Part shown: positions 1 to 8,937 of the stretch, piece by piece
How the letters are laid out: every line of letters begins with the position of its first letter
How positions within the stretch are numbered: the stretch's first letter is position 1
IMG/VR virus record: IMGVR_UViG_3300017917_002345
Location: 1 to 63,707 of that record
Length of the DNA stretch: 63,707 nt
Source: a virus
Strand: one strand, 5' to 3'
The notes under the pieces: generated by a model
What the model was told of the DNA's origin: nothing
Databases searched by the model: none
What the model saw: only the letters and a program-made list of their open reading frames with translations
Position numbers and translations under genes: made by a program

Positions 1-2
1 CA

Positions 3-734
3 GAAGTTCGTCCTTGGTTCAAGGATAAGAGCTTAGAAGACATGGGTCGTAAGTACTGGAAAAAGAAGAGCTATCTGTTCCAAGGGTTTGTTGTTGACAG
101 CAAACTACAAGAAGATAAAGCTCCGGAAAATCCAATCCGTAGATTCATTATCGGATCTCAAATTTTTAACATCGTTAAGAATGCACTTATGGATGCAGAG
201 ATTGAAGAACTACCAACTGACTATGTTCGCGGTCTTGATTTCAAAATTGCAAAAACAACCAAAGGTGGGTATGCTGATTACTCTACTTCTACTTGGGCTC
301 GTCGTGAACGTGCTCTTGGCGAAGCAGAAGCAGCAGCAATTGAGCAACACGGTCTATATGACCTAAAGAGCTTCTTGCCTAAGAAGCCAACTGAAGTTGA
401 ACTCAAAGTTATTAAAGAAATGTTTGAAGCATCTGTTGATGGTGAAGCATTTGATATGGAACGTTGGGGTCAATATTTCAAGCCGTCCGGATATACTGGC
501 ACAGGTGGTGGTAGTTCATCTAACACAACTTCTGCACCGGCAACACCGGCCCGTACAGCAGCACCGGCACCAGCAGCTACTGCTGAAGAAGCTGCACCTT
601 GGGATGAAGACGTCGGCGCAGCAGAAAAATCTTTCAAACCTGCAACAGAAGCAAAACCTGACAGTGCAGGCGGTGCAGCATCTAGCCGTGCAGCAGATAT
701 CATCGCAATGATTCGTAACCGTCAGAAAGACTAA
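3..734 (+). CDS. gp32-like single-stranded DNA-binding protein (5' truncated by window edge)
   Basis: The frame is open to the window edge, so only the C-terminal part of the protein is seen (about 243 residues; the first internal Met is at base 42). The visible part fits the OB-fold core end of T4 gp32: an aromatic and basic stretch (KYWKKKSYLFQGFVV, then ENPIRRFIIG), then a low-complexity linker rich in Ala, Pro, Thr and Ser, and a terminal segment with acidic patches (EEAAPWDEDVG) as in gp32 tails that recruit partner proteins. It lies 13 bp upstream of uvsX, the expected recombination partner. It should coat ssDNA during replication and recombination. The zinc-binding part would lie upstream of the window. 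Confidence 0.75.
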   Translation, partial: EVRPWFKDKSLEDMGRKYWKKKSYLFQGFVVDSKLQEDKAPENPIRRFIIGSQIFNIVKNALMDAEIEELPTDYVRGLDFKIAKTTKGGYADYSTSTWARRERALGEAEAAAIEQHGLYDLKSFLPKKPTEVELKVIKEMFEASVDGEAFDMERWGQYFKPSGYTGTGGGSSSNTTSAPATPARTAAPAPAATAEEAAPWDEDVGAAEKSFKPATEAKPDSAGGAASSRAADIIAMIRNRQKD

Positions 735-747
735 GGAGTAATAGATT

Positions 748-1812
748 ATGGGAAAGGCCTTCGATATTTCGAAGTTCCGCAAATCTATCACTAAAAGTAT
801 TGATGGTTTGGGAATTGGTTTTAATGATCCGACAGATTGGATCTCAACTGGTAATTACGCCTTAAACTATCTTATCTCCGGGGACTTCAATAAAGGGGTT
901 CCCCTTGGTAAGGTAACTGTGTTTGCAGGTGAGTCTGGTGCAGGTAAATCGTATATTTGCTCCGGAAACATTATTAAGAACGCACAGGAACAGGGCATTT
1001 ACGTTATCCTCGTTGACAGTGAAAACGCATTGGACGAAGCATGGCTACATGCTTTGGGCGTAGACACTAGCGAAGATAAACTTCTAAAACTCAACATGGC
1101 CATGATCGACGATGTAGCAAAAACTATTTCCGAGTTCATGAAAGAGTATAAAGTGATGCCACAAGAAGAGCGTCCGAAAGTTCTTTTTGTAATCGACTCG
1201 TTAGGTATGTTGTTAACTCCGACTGATTTGAATCAGTTCGAAGCAGGTGACTTGAAAGGTGATATGGGCCGTAAGCCTAAAGCACTTACCGCACTTGTTC
1301 GCAACTGCGTAAACATGTTCGGTAGCTATAACGTAGGTATGGTTTGTACAAATCACACATACGCTAGTCAGGATATGTTTGATCCGGATGATAAGATCTC
1401 GGGTGGCCAAGGTTTTATCTATGCAAGTTCAATTGTCGTTGCGATGCGGAAACTTAAACTTAAAGTTGATGCAGATGGTAATAAGACATCGGAAGTGCAC
1501 GGAATTCGATCTGCGTGTAAGATCATGAAAACACGTTACGCAAAGCCGTTTGAGTCAGTACAAGTTGAAATTCCATATTCGACTGGTATGAGTCCTCATA
1601 GTGGTTTAGTCGATCTCTTTGAAGCCAAAGGCATGTTGAAGAAAGAAGGCAACAGTCTCGTTTACACTACTATTGATGGGGAAATTATTAAACAGTTCCG
1701 CAAAGCATGGGAAAGAAACGAAAAAGACGGTCTCACTACAATAATGGCAGAAATTGACAAACGCCCTAGTACAGATGTCGTACCGGAAGTTGAAGAATCT
1801 GAGGAAGTATAA
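748..1812 (+). CDS. uvsX: UvsX-like RecA-family recombinase
   Basis: 354 residues, close to T4 UvsX (about 390). The Walker A motif GESGAGKS is at residues 61-68 and a Walker B-like KVLFVIDSLG is near residues 144-153. The N-terminus has the UvsX-type 'W.STG...LN.LISG' segment. It catalyses ATP-dependent strand exchange and recombination-dependent replication with gp32 and UvsY. A ribosome site (AAGGAG) lies upstream of the ATG. The gene follows the gp32-like gene and is immediately followed by a small acidic ORF and the UvsY-like gene, so these form one recombination operon. Confidence 0.93.
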   Translation: MGKAFDISKFRKSITKSIDGLGIGFNDPTDWISTGNYALNYLISGDFNKGVPLGKVTVFAGESGAGKSYICSGNIIKNAQEQGIYVILVDSENALDEAWLHALGVDTSEDKLLKLNMAMIDDVAKTISEFMKEYKVMPQEERPKVLFVIDSLGMLLTPTDLNQFEAGDLKGDMGRKPKALTALVRNCVNMFGSYNVGMVCTNHTYASQDMFDPDDKISGGQGFIYASSIVVAMRKLKLKVDADGNKTSEVHGIRSACKIMKTRYAKPFESVQVEIPYSTGMSPHSGLVDLFEAKGMLKKEGNSLVYTTIDGEIIKQFRKAWERNEKDGLTTIMAEIDKRPSTDVVPEVEESEEV

Positions 1813-1814
1813 AA

Positions 1815-2063
1815 ATGGAAGAACAACTGATATTTGAAATTTGGGATACATTTAGGGATAGTATTCCTGAAAAAGGCAGAGAGACTGCGGCAGCACAATT
1901 TGTTGACTTTTTGGTTAATAGAGATGTTGACGTAGAAACTTTAGAAAGTATCCTCGGGTACGATCCTCATCTTGATTCCGCTGTTGAACTTGTTCTTGCA
2001 GAGTTCAGAGATGACGACGTGGACATGATTGACGAAGATTATATCGACGACGAGGACTACTGA
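1815..2063 (+). CDS. small acidic protein between uvsX and uvsY-like gene
   Basis: 82 residues, strongly acidic, especially the C-terminal 20 residues (alternating Asp/Glu and aromatic: DDDVDMIDEDY, IDDEDY). It starts 2 bp after uvsX stops and its stop overlaps the next ATG by one base, so it is translationally coupled. I recognise no family. A DNA-mimic or partner-binding acidic tail is a guess only. Confidence 0.75.
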   Translation: MEEQLIFEIWDTFRDSIPEKGRETAAAQFVDFLVNRDVDVETLESILGYDPHLDSAVELVLAEFRDDDVDMIDEDYIDDEDY

Positions 2064-2518
2064 TGTCTTGGTATTCTAAAGTTAGTAAGGATATCACTCA
2101 CTTACCAGACTGCATAGAATACTTTTATAAAGAACTAGATATGGCAAGGGCCGAAGTCAAAATCTACGGAAAAGTAGAAAAGGCTTCGGCCAATCTACCT
2201 GGAATTGTTGAACAAAGGTTTAATCAGTTACAGGAAATTGAAGCTGTTCTCGAATACCTAAATATCGAATTACGGCGAACCCGTAGTAAGGCATTTAAGA
2301 AATATCTGGAAAATTATCAAAGAGCATTGAGCAGTCGAGATGTTGAAAAATACGTAGACGGTGAAGCTGATGTTGTTGATATGGAAAAAATAATCAACGA
2401 GTTTGCAATGTTGAGAAATCAATGGCTTGGGATAATCAAAGCACTTGATATAAAACAGTGGCAACTTAGCAACATTATTAAACTTCGAGCTGCTGGTTTA
2501 GACGATATTACCCTATAA
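2063..2518 (+). CDS. uvsY: UvsY-like recombination mediator
   Basis: 151 residues, predicted all-helical, compared with 137 for T4 UvsY. The call rests on position (two genes after uvsX), size, helical and charged make-up and a C-terminal 'W.GII.AL....W...NII' pattern like other UvsY relatives. UvsY helps load UvsX onto gp32-covered ssDNA. A rho-independent terminator follows directly. Confidence 0.6.
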   Translation: MSWYSKVSKDITHLPDCIEYFYKELDMARAEVKIYGKVEKASANLPGIVEQRFNQLQEIEAVLEYLNIELRRTRSKAFKKYLENYQRALSSRDVEKYVDGEADVVDMEKIINEFAMLRNQWLGIIKALDIKQWQLSNIIKLRAAGLDDITL

Positions 2519-2520
2519 TT

Positions 2521-2544
2521 AAAAAAGGACTTGTGTCCTTTTTT
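2521..2544 (+). terminator. rho-independent terminator after the uvsX-uvsY operon
   Basis: Inverted repeat AAAAAAGGAC / GTCCTTTTTT with a TTGT loop, followed by TT. It closes the recombination operon. Confidence 0.85.
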
Positions 2545-2559
2545 AATTTGTTGTATAAT
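2531..2559 (+). promoter_or_regulatory. sigma70-like promoter nested in the terminator
   Basis: TTGTGT at 2531-2536, a 17-nt spacer, TATAAT at 2554-2559. The -35 lies in the terminator loop and stem. The next ATG (2565) is only five bases after the -10, so the transcript would be leaderless or nearly so. Confidence 0.6.
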
Positions 2560-2564
2560 ATACT

Positions 2565-3743
2565 ATGAATATCGAAGATTTAATCATAAAACTCTTTTTA
2601 TCGTGCAAATTGAGCACATTTGACGATAAAGTCGCTTCAAATTTTTACGATCAACTTTGTCGAAACATTGGGTTTACTGAAAAGCAACGTAAGTTGGCGT
2701 TAACTATCCTTGATAGATATAAAACTCAATTATCAGTAGCAGCTGGAAGAGATGTGTCCCAATATCTAAGTAATCCAGTTTACAAATTTCCAGTAAGACA
2801 ATTGAATACTATGAAACGCATGTCGATTATTCCTAGTGAAACTTACGGAAAAGTTCTTAAGGTTGAATTTCCTTACAACGAAGAAATTGTTAAAAAGATT
2901 AACGATAAAAAACGAGATTTTGTTCATGCAGAATGGAACGCTGACCAAAAATCTTGGTTGTTTGCGCTAAATGAAAGAGTCTTGCCGCTAGTAACTGACC
3001 TAGTAGTCGATTACGGCTTTACTCCAGATGAAGAACTGGGCAATTATATTGAAGAGTTTGTTACTATTCGTGAAAATTTGGAAAAATATGTCCCTATGGT
3101 CAGTTATGATGGAGAAATTCCAAAATTCTTAAATGCAAGTAAACATATTCCACAGCCAACATCATCTGATGTAGTTGAAACACTGTTTACTGCTAGAAAA
3201 TCCGGGATCTTGACTTGGGATGAAAAAGTATCTTCTAAATTAGAATGTCAAAAAGTGAGTAAGGTTGTTTTAGACTTTCTAAATGAGAGCCCTAGTGCAA
3301 CTTTTACAATAAATCTGGAAGAAAACTCATTTTCTGATGTTGTTGATCTTGTTAAATTTATTGGACCGACCGTATTTGTAATACCTGGAGGCTCTGAATT
3401 TGAAAAAACAACAAACACAGTTCAACACTTACTCGAGAGTGGTGTTAAGTCGGAAGAAATTAGCGTACTCTTTAGGCTACCTAAAGAAACTGGTGCAAAA
3501 TTTAACGAATTTGTCAAAGAACAGCAGCTCAATAACCCAGTTTCTGAAAAAACTAGGGCAGTTTTTATCAGCGGAAAAGTTCCAAAGCCGATGATAACAT
3601 CGGGTGTTAGGTTCGAATCAGTTGTAAACTTCAGCATTTATAGTGTACACTATACTTTACGAGATTTTATAAAAAATCACCATAATGTAATACATGTTAT
3701 GGACAAAAATACACAAAGGAATTTTAATTTTGCCAGCTTGTAA
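2565..3743 (+). CDS. unknown protein coupled to UvsW helicase
   Basis: 392 residues, no family recognised with confidence. Residues around 125-145 (HAEWNADQKSWLFAL) resemble the HARP-type segment seen in fork-remodelling helicases (weak, by eye). The C-terminal half has alternating beta/alpha composition as in a RecA-like fold, but no Walker motif is visible. It overlaps the start of the UvsW-like helicase gene, so it may be a helicase partner or an inactive paralogue. That is inference. Confidence 0.7.
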   Translation: MNIEDLIIKLFLSCKLSTFDDKVASNFYDQLCRNIGFTEKQRKLALTILDRYKTQLSVAAGRDVSQYLSNPVYKFPVRQLNTMKRMSIIPSETYGKVLKVEFPYNEEIVKKINDKKRDFVHAEWNADQKSWLFALNERVLPLVTDLVVDYGFTPDEELGNYIEEFVTIRENLEKYVPMVSYDGEIPKFLNASKHIPQPTSSDVVETLFTARKSGILTWDEKVSSKLECQKVSKVVLDFLNESPSATFTINLEENSFSDVVDLVKFIGPTVFVIPGGSEFEKTTNTVQHLLESGVKSEEISVLFRLPKETGAKFNEFVKEQQLNNPVSEKTRAVFISGKVPKPMITSGVRFESVVNFSIYSVHYTLRDFIKNHHNVIHVMDKNTQRNFNFASL

Positions 3744-5220
3744 AATTATAATAAAAGACGAAGTCAATGTTAAAATTGAAAATTTAGATCTTGATACTCG
3801 AAAAGCATTAGTTCGCAAATTTAAGTACGAAGATCCCTCTGCAAGGTACAGACCTGCTTATAAATTAGGTAGATGGGACGGCACTGTTAGCTTTTTTGGG
3901 CTCGGTGGAACCACTTATCTTTCAATGTTGCCACAAGTTTTAGAGTATCTAGAGAGTAAAAACTATCATATTGAATTAGAAGACCTAAGAAACCCAACAA
4001 ATTTACAATTTGAGGAAATTTCTGAGGATTTCTGGGGAGAAAAGTGTTGGCCTGCCGGACATAGATTCGAAGGTCAGCCAATTCGTCTCCGAGAGGACCA
4101 AGTTGAGGTCATTAATAAGTTTTTAGAAAACCCGCAGTGCATTCAAGAAATTGCAACTGGGTTTGGTAAAACCATTACTACTGCAACTTTGGCAAAAATT
4201 TGTGAAAAATATGGTAGAACAGTGACAATTGTTCCGAACAAAAGTCTCGTTGAACAGACTGAAGAAGACTTTATCAACGTCGGATTAGACGTTGGTGTTT
4301 ACTACGGCGACAGAAAAGATTTAGACAAGACGCATACCATCTGTACTTGGCAAAGTTTGAATATCTTAGATAAAAAATCCAAAGAAATTAGTGATGAAGA
4401 GCTATTAACACTTGCAGAATTGTTAGATGGTGTTAACACTGTCATGGTAGATGAAGTGCATATGGCTAAAGCCGATGTATTGAAAACATTATTAACTAGA
4501 AATTTAGCAAATGCACCAATTCGTTGGGGACTCACTGGAACTGTTCCCAAGGCCGACCACGAATTTCAAAGCATTCGAGCAAGTTTAGGCGAAGTAGTTC
4601 ATAGAGTGAACGCACATGAATTACAGGAAGCAGGTGTCTTAAGCAAGTGTCATGTGAATATTATTCAAACAGCCGAATGGAAAGAATTTGGCGGTTATGC
4701 AGAAGAGCTAAAATTCCTAGTTACTAACAAAGAACGCATCGAGTTTTTAGGAACTTTGATAAAAGGCATAGCTGAAACTGGAAACACCTTAGTACTAGTT
4801 GATAGAATTGAGTGCGGAACTATGTTGCAAGCACATTTGAGCAATTTACTATCTCTTCTTAAAGAAGATCCAGACGTACCGTTCATTTCAGGTGCAGTAA
4901 AAACTAAAGACAGGAAGAGTGAGTACGATGAAATTCGCACAGCGAACAACAAAATTATTATTGCAACATACGGTGTTGCGGCAGTTGGAATCAACATTCC
5001 TAGAATTTTTAACTTAGTGTTAGTGGAGCCTGGCAAGTCATTTGTCAGAGTTATCCAATCTATTGGTCGTGGCATTCGGAAAGCTGACGACAAGGACTTT
5101 GTCCAAATTTGGGACTTTACGGCTAGTACAAAATATGCTAAACGACATTTAACAGAGCGAAAAAAGTTCTATAAAGAAGCAAAGTATCCGTTTACAATTG
5201 AAAAAGTGAAATATCAATAA
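3694..5220 (+). CDS. uvsW: UvsW-like superfamily 2 helicase
   Basis: Up to 508 residues. The order matches T4 UvsW: an N-terminal small domain ending in 'Y.PAYKLGRWDG', Walker A IATGFGKT, DEAH-type box VDEVH, motif III LTGT and motif VI QSIGRGIRKAD. UvsW unwinds branched recombination and replication intermediates (R-loops, regressed forks). The called ATG overlaps the previous gene by 50 bp. A TTG at 3730 preceded by AAAGGA is a plausible true start, because the recognisable UvsW N-terminus begins just after it. Confidence 0.9.
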   Translation: MLWTKIHKGILILPACKIIIKDEVNVKIENLDLDTRKALVRKFKYEDPSARYRPAYKLGRWDGTVSFFGLGGTTYLSMLPQVLEYLESKNYHIELEDLRNPTNLQFEEISEDFWGEKCWPAGHRFEGQPIRLREDQVEVINKFLENPQCIQEIATGFGKTITTATLAKICEKYGRTVTIVPNKSLVEQTEEDFINVGLDVGVYYGDRKDLDKTHTICTWQSLNILDKKSKEISDEELLTLAELLDGVNTVMVDEVHMAKADVLKTLLTRNLANAPIRWGLTGTVPKADHEFQSIRASLGEVVHRVNAHELQEAGVLSKCHVNIIQTAEWKEFGGYAEELKFLVTNKERIEFLGTLIKGIAETGNTLVLVDRIECGTMLQAHLSNLLSLLKEDPDVPFISGAVKTKDRKSEYDEIRTANNKIIIATYGVAAVGINIPRIFNLVLVEPGKSFVRVIQSIGRGIRKADDKDFVQIWDFTASTKYAKRHLTERKKFYKEAKYPFTIEKVKYQ

Positions 5221-5937
5221 TTAGATAGCTCGTCTAGAATTCCAATATTCTTTACGAGCTTCTGACATTTTTCTTTTAGTTTCTTCAGACATTACTCTCC
5301 CTTTTAGTTTCTCTGAAACGGTACGTTTTTGTTCTGCCGTCTTCGCGGGCATTAGTTTCCCTAGCTGCCCGGCTGATATCTTTTTCTTAGTTTCTTCAGA
5401 GTGTTTATATCCTTTTCTGGATTCTAATATTTTATTAATAGTAGATTGTGCAACTACTTTTCCAGTATGCGCCTTAGAAAGTTTTTGTTTCTGCTCTTCA
5501 GACATTGGTTTACCTTTGTTTGGTCCGGCGTGTTTTTTTCGAGATTCTGACATCTTCTTACGAGTTTCTTCTGATACTACTTTACCTTTGTGCTTGATGG
5601 ACATTTGTTTAGAGAAATTTATTTTTGCAAGCTCATAAAATTTTCCTTTAGACATGTGGCGCATTTGGCTATCATTTTTGACTCTTAATATTAGCCAAGC
5701 TGCGTACCACATTTTATTAATATGTTCAGGTTCCGCTAACATTTTTGTAAGTAGTATATGCGCTAATCGATGCTCTTTTGCAGTTAACGATACAATATTA
5801 CTTTTAGAGTTCGATCCGCCTAAACTTTTAGGAATAATATGGTGATCTTCGGTGTAGATTTCTTTTGGCAAAATTCTTGACTTTGCTCTATCAATAATAT
5901 TATAATAACATTTAGTGTACTTGTTGTTTAGAAACAT
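5221..5937 (-). CDS. HNH homing endonuclease with NUMOD3 repeats
   Basis: 238 residues. The N-terminal HNH-type core is 'EDHHIIPKSLGGSNSKSNIVSL..KEHRLAH' (residues about 30-60). It is followed by five or so Lys-rich NUMOD3 DNA-binding repeats of the type 'GKVVSEETRKKMSESRK'. It lies on the strand opposite to all its neighbours, directly abutting uvsW and the start of the next gene, as expected for a free-standing homing endonuclease gene. A late-type promoter box lies 24 bp upstream. Confidence 0.88.
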   Translation of the reverse strand: MFLNNKYTKCYYNIIDRAKSRILPKEIYTEDHHIIPKSLGGSNSKSNIVSLTAKEHRLAHILLTKMLAEPEHINKMWYAAWLILRVKNDSQMRHMSKGKFYELAKINFSKQMSIKHKGKVVSEETRKKMSESRKKHAGPNKGKPMSEEQKQKLSKAHTGKVVAQSTINKILESRKGYKHSEETKKKISAGQLGKLMPAKTAEQKRTVSEKLKGRVMSEETKRKMSEARKEYWNSRRAI

Positions 5938-5960
5938 AATTACTTTTCCTTAGACAACAA

Positions 5961-5968
5961 TATTTATG
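5961..5968 (-). promoter_or_regulatory. T4-type late promoter for the homing endonuclease
   Basis: CATAAATA on the minus strand. The ribosome site AAGGAAAAG and the ATG at 5937 follow. Confidence 0.55.
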
Positions 5969-6048
5969 GGAGAATTAAAATTCAGATACTTACTTTAGAT
6001 AATAAAACATTTTTCTTAAACGAGCTTCCTGACGAAGTCGATGATGAT

Positions 6049-6483
6049 TTGAGATTTTCAGTGTTGGATAACAGTGATAATCAAAATCCAGATTATTTCT
6101 TTATACCACTGATATTTTTAGAAAGTTTCACTGGTCCGGCAGCAGTATTAAAGATCGGATCTCACAAGTTAACTATGCCATTGGATTGGTGTACTATTGT
6201 TGGAGATCCAGAAGGCCCTGATATGGAAGTGCTGCCTCTAACAAGTTTGAACGATAGAGGGTTTAAGACATTTTGTTTTAACCCCCTTAGCAGTTTTAGA
6301 CCTGAGTTTTTAGATATAGACATTATAGATGTTTATCAGGATGTGAAGTGGTACTTCCCCAAAATGAAACCTGGGCAACTACTAACTACTCCGTTAACTG
6401 AAGGCGATAATCCGATCTGTGCATACTTCGTGAAAGAAGTAAGTCGTCAGAGCGAAATTGTTGATTATACAAAATGTTGGTAA
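6049..6483 (+). CDS. unknown protein; 5' end probably upstream of the called start
   Basis: 144 residues from a TTG at 6049. The same frame continues open upstream and reads as convincing protein (QILTLDNKTFFLNELPDE) back to about 5974, but it has no ATG, GTG or TTG there. An ATT start at 5980 preceded by GGGAG is possible. Because a homing endonuclease gene abuts this end, the original start may have been replaced when the element inserted. Family not recognised; it sits in the replication cluster. Confidence 0.65.
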   Translation: MRFSVLDNSDNQNPDYFFIPLIFLESFTGPAAVLKIGSHKLTMPLDWCTIVGDPEGPDMEVLPLTSLNDRGFKTFCFNPLSSFRPEFLDIDIIDVYQDVKWYFPKMKPGQLLTTPLTEGDNPICAYFVKEVSRQSEIVDYTKCW

Positions 6484-6488
6484 AATAA

Positions 6489-6953
6489 ATGGCAACAGCA
6501 AAACTTGATATTAAACGTGAACTCAGGGCAGTAGACACTCGAGATTATGGTTTTTACGATAATCTCACTGACGAAGAGAAAAAAGCATTTAGTCCCTATG
6601 TACTAATGCGATATACCTCAAATGTTCAGGGAGATGAGTCTCTACAAGAGTGGTTCTTAGAAGTGACTAATGAATATGTCAATAAGCATCACTGGACATT
6701 GAGTAAGAACCACAAGCCCCTATTATGGAAATTGTACGCAGGCACCGGTGTTGGACAATCAATGTACCATCCGTACCTAGCAGCAGGTAAAAGAGGCAAG
6801 GCAAATAAAATAGAAAAGTTACTTGCAGAAATTTACCCATCTTGGAAAATGGATGATATCAAAGTGTTAGCTAGCATGATGAATAAAAAGGATATCGAAG
6901 AACTTTTTGATAAAGTTGGTTTGGATAAGAAACAGCGCAAGGAGTACGAATGA
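6489..6953 (+). CDS. replication-cluster protein, possibly clamp-loader small subunit (gp62-like)
   Basis: 154 residues, helical and charged. The segment 'FSPYVLMRYTSN' followed later by 'LLWKLYAGTGVGQSMYHPYL..GK' resembles small proteins annotated in marine and freshwater T4-like phages in the clamp-loader position. The functional assignment is tentative and rests on that recollection and gene order. No ATPase motif is present, which is expected for gp62. Confidence 0.6.
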   Translation: MATAKLDIKRELRAVDTRDYGFYDNLTDEEKKAFSPYVLMRYTSNVQGDESLQEWFLEVTNEYVNKHHWTLSKNHKPLLWKLYAGTGVGQSMYHPYLAAGKRGKANKIEKLLAEIYPSWKMDDIKVLASMMNKKDIEELFDKVGLDKKQRKEYE

Positions 6954-7177
6954 GTAATCTTACTGATATGCGCGGCAATACATTCCATCACGGATGCAAA
7001 GTGGTTAGAGCAGTAGGTGACGGGCATCTTTCAATTTGCACAGTGACTAGAATCGAAAATGGTTCTATATATTTGGACAACAGTAAAATTGCCATTCGTT
7101 ATCCAAAAAGATTATTGATTATTGACCCTGATCCGTTGTATAATATGCTAAAACAACACGAAAAAAGCAAAGAATGA
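6950..7177 (+). CDS. small hypothetical protein
   Basis: 75 residues, beta-rich with a possible SH3-like pattern (GCKVVRAVGDGHLSI, then VTRIENGSIYL). It overlaps the previous stop by 4 bp (ATGA) and the next start by 4 bp. No function recognised. Confidence 0.75.
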   Translation: MSNLTDMRGNTFHHGCKVVRAVGDGHLSICTVTRIENGSIYLDNSKIAIRYPKRLLIIDPDPLYNMLKQHEKSKE

Positions 7178-7869
7178 TAGCATTAGCAGAACAGCCGTTT
7201 GTGTGTGCTCATTGTGGAAAGAAGTTCATGCATGAACGCACACTCTATGCTCACATGTGTGAGAAGAAGCGCCGCGTTATGCAAAAAGATGAAAAGCGTG
7301 TGCAAGCAGGATATATGGCCTATGTGAGATTTTATCAACTCACTCAGAATGATAAGAAAGGTAAGACTTACGAACACTTTTGCAATAGTGCATATTATAA
7401 TGCATTTGTAAAGTTTGGTAGCTTTATCAATAACGTCAATCCAATATATCCTCAGAAGTTTGTTGACTATGTGATTAAAAGTGGCGTAAAACTAGACCAT
7501 TGGTGTAGAGATGAACTTTACGAGCAGTATCTTTATGAAATGCTAAAAGTCGAACCAGTTGATTCGGCAGTTCAACGTTCTCTCCAAACTATGATGGAGT
7601 GGGCAGATGAACATAGTGCAAATTTTGCACATTACTTCGACTATGTGAGTTCGAATAAAGCAGTCCATGATATGTTAAATGGTAGAATTAGTCCCTGGCT
7701 CATACTCAATTGCACATCGGGCAAAACTATGATTAGCAAGATGAGCGACGAGCAGCTTGCAATGATCTCTCCTGTTTTTGATGTTAAATTTTGGTTAAAG
7801 AAATTCAAAGAAAATCCTGCTGATATTTTGATGATTCAAGAAATTTGTAAAGAGACTGGAATAAAATGA
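7174..7869 (+). CDS. C2H2 zinc-finger protein
   Basis: 231 residues. The N-terminus has a clear C2H2-type finger, 'FVCAHCGKKFMHERTLYAHMCEK' (C-x2-C-x12-H-x2-C, so the last ligand is Cys). The rest is helical with no recognised domain. It is coupled to its neighbours by 4-bp overlaps. Nucleic-acid binding is likely; the specific role is unknown. Confidence 0.8.
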   Translation: MIALAEQPFVCAHCGKKFMHERTLYAHMCEKKRRVMQKDEKRVQAGYMAYVRFYQLTQNDKKGKTYEHFCNSAYYNAFVKFGSFINNVNPIYPQKFVDYVIKSGVKLDHWCRDELYEQYLYEMLKVEPVDSAVQRSLQTMMEWADEHSANFAHYFDYVSSNKAVHDMLNGRISPWLILNCTSGKTMISKMSDEQLAMISPVFDVKFWLKKFKENPADILMIQEICKETGIK

Positions 7870-8156
7870 GCGAACCAGACTACATAAAAAGTATGCGAGA
7901 ATACTCGGAAGAATTATGTAAAGATCCAGTAAGGCTTAAAGCATTCTTGCGTAGTGTCATGGGCCCACCGAAGCGCACTCTTGAGGGTGAAGAAAAAGAA
8001 AGTGTTTGGTTAATGATACGTTTATCTGATAATCTTATTTCGACATCAAATAATCAACACACAATTACTGAAGTTTATCACGTAAACCAAAAAGAATATC
8101 ATGTAACATATTTTGATGGATCTATAGAAATAGAAGAAATGTTACCCGATGATTGA
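7866..8156 (+). CDS. small hypothetical protein
   Basis: 96 residues. Helical N-terminus (DPVRLKAFLRSVMGPP) followed by a beta-rich C-terminus ending with acidic residues. ATGA overlap with the zinc-finger gene, and it overlaps the next start by 8 bp. Not recognised. Confidence 0.7.
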   Translation: MSEPDYIKSMREYSEELCKDPVRLKAFLRSVMGPPKRTLEGEEKESVWLMIRLSDNLISTSNNQHTITEVYHVNQKEYHVTYFDGSIEIEEMLPDD

Positions 8157-8382
8157 CGTCTTCATTCCATTCGATAGGGTTCCTGGATCTAGGCAAGTTG
8201 GCAAACTATATCTTGTTACTAATTATGCAATTCAGTTGTCTGACTGGTGCAAAGATCAGGGATTAATTATGGGAATGGATTTTGAATGGGCAGTGGATAC
8301 GTATGAAGAAAAGATTCGATTTTCGTTTATGAATCGTGGGGGAAAATATTCTACTATGTTTGCACTAACTTTTGGATGTTAA
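8149..8382 (+). CDS. LRW-family small protein, divergent first member
   Basis: 77 residues. It has the central aromatic-Cys pattern (AIQLSDWCKDQG) and ends in STMFALTFGC in place of the consensus F.LRW. It opens the run of paralogous small genes that extends to about 14 kb. The next gene begins right after its stop. Confidence 0.7.
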   Translation: MIDVFIPFDRVPGSRQVGKLYLVTNYAIQLSDWCKDQGLIMGMDFEWAVDTYEEKIRFSFMNRGGKYSTMFALTFGC

Positions 8383-8601
8383 ATGATTCTTGACCTTGGA
8401 CCGTTACCTTACAGATATGCTGTAGAAATTATTAAATGGTGCTTTGAGCACCATGTTGATACAGAGAAATGTATATTGCTTATTAGAGCAATGTCCGAGT
8501 CGCCCGCACCTAAGGTTGAATGGACTATTGACGTGCCTGAAAAATACATAACTTATTTTCTTTTGAAGTGGCCCGAGTATAACCAAGCTACTAACGACTA
8601 G
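8383..8601 (+). CDS. LRW-family small protein
   Basis: 72 residues. Central 'AVEIIKWCFEHH' and C-terminal 'KYITYFLLKW' fit the family. The extra tail after the W (PEYNQATND) is unusual. Confidence 0.7.
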   Translation: MILDLGPLPYRYAVEIIKWCFEHHVDTEKCILLIRAMSESPAPKVEWTIDVPEKYITYFLLKWPEYNQATND

Positions 8602-8616
8602 TATAATAAAAACGAT

Positions 8617-8937
8617 ATGCATCAAACTAAAAAAATTTGGCAATTGGAAACGGTTAATTTGAATTCTATAGATGCTACTTATATAAATGGTTTGGGGTGC
8701 GATATTACTATCGAAAGAGACGATCCTGTGGAGTTATCCTGCACCGGTGGGACGTACCAATATACAGCAAATCGACCCCGCATTATTATCGAAACATCTT
8801 GCGAAAAACAGGAATCTATGCTAAAATTAAAGTATGGAAGTGAACTCGTATTAATGCAAGTTTATAAAACTATTGGATCATACTGCTATTCAAATGAAAA
8901 CTTCAATTTGGTATCACACCGCAGATCGCCAACCTGA
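8617..8937 (+). CDS. small protein, possible divergent LRW-family relative
   Basis: 106 residues, beta-rich, with 'QESMLKLKYG' resembling the C-terminal helix of a later gene (13544-13810), here followed by 30 more residues. The -10-like TATAAT at 8594-8599 is seven bases or so from the mRNA start region, so transcription may begin very near the ATG. The 3' part overlaps the next gene by 44 bp. Confidence 0.6.
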   Translation: MHQTKKIWQLETVNLNSIDATYINGLGCDITIERDDPVELSCTGGTYQYTANRPRIIIETSCEKQESMLKLKYGSELVLMQVYKTIGSYCYSNENFNLVSHRRSPT

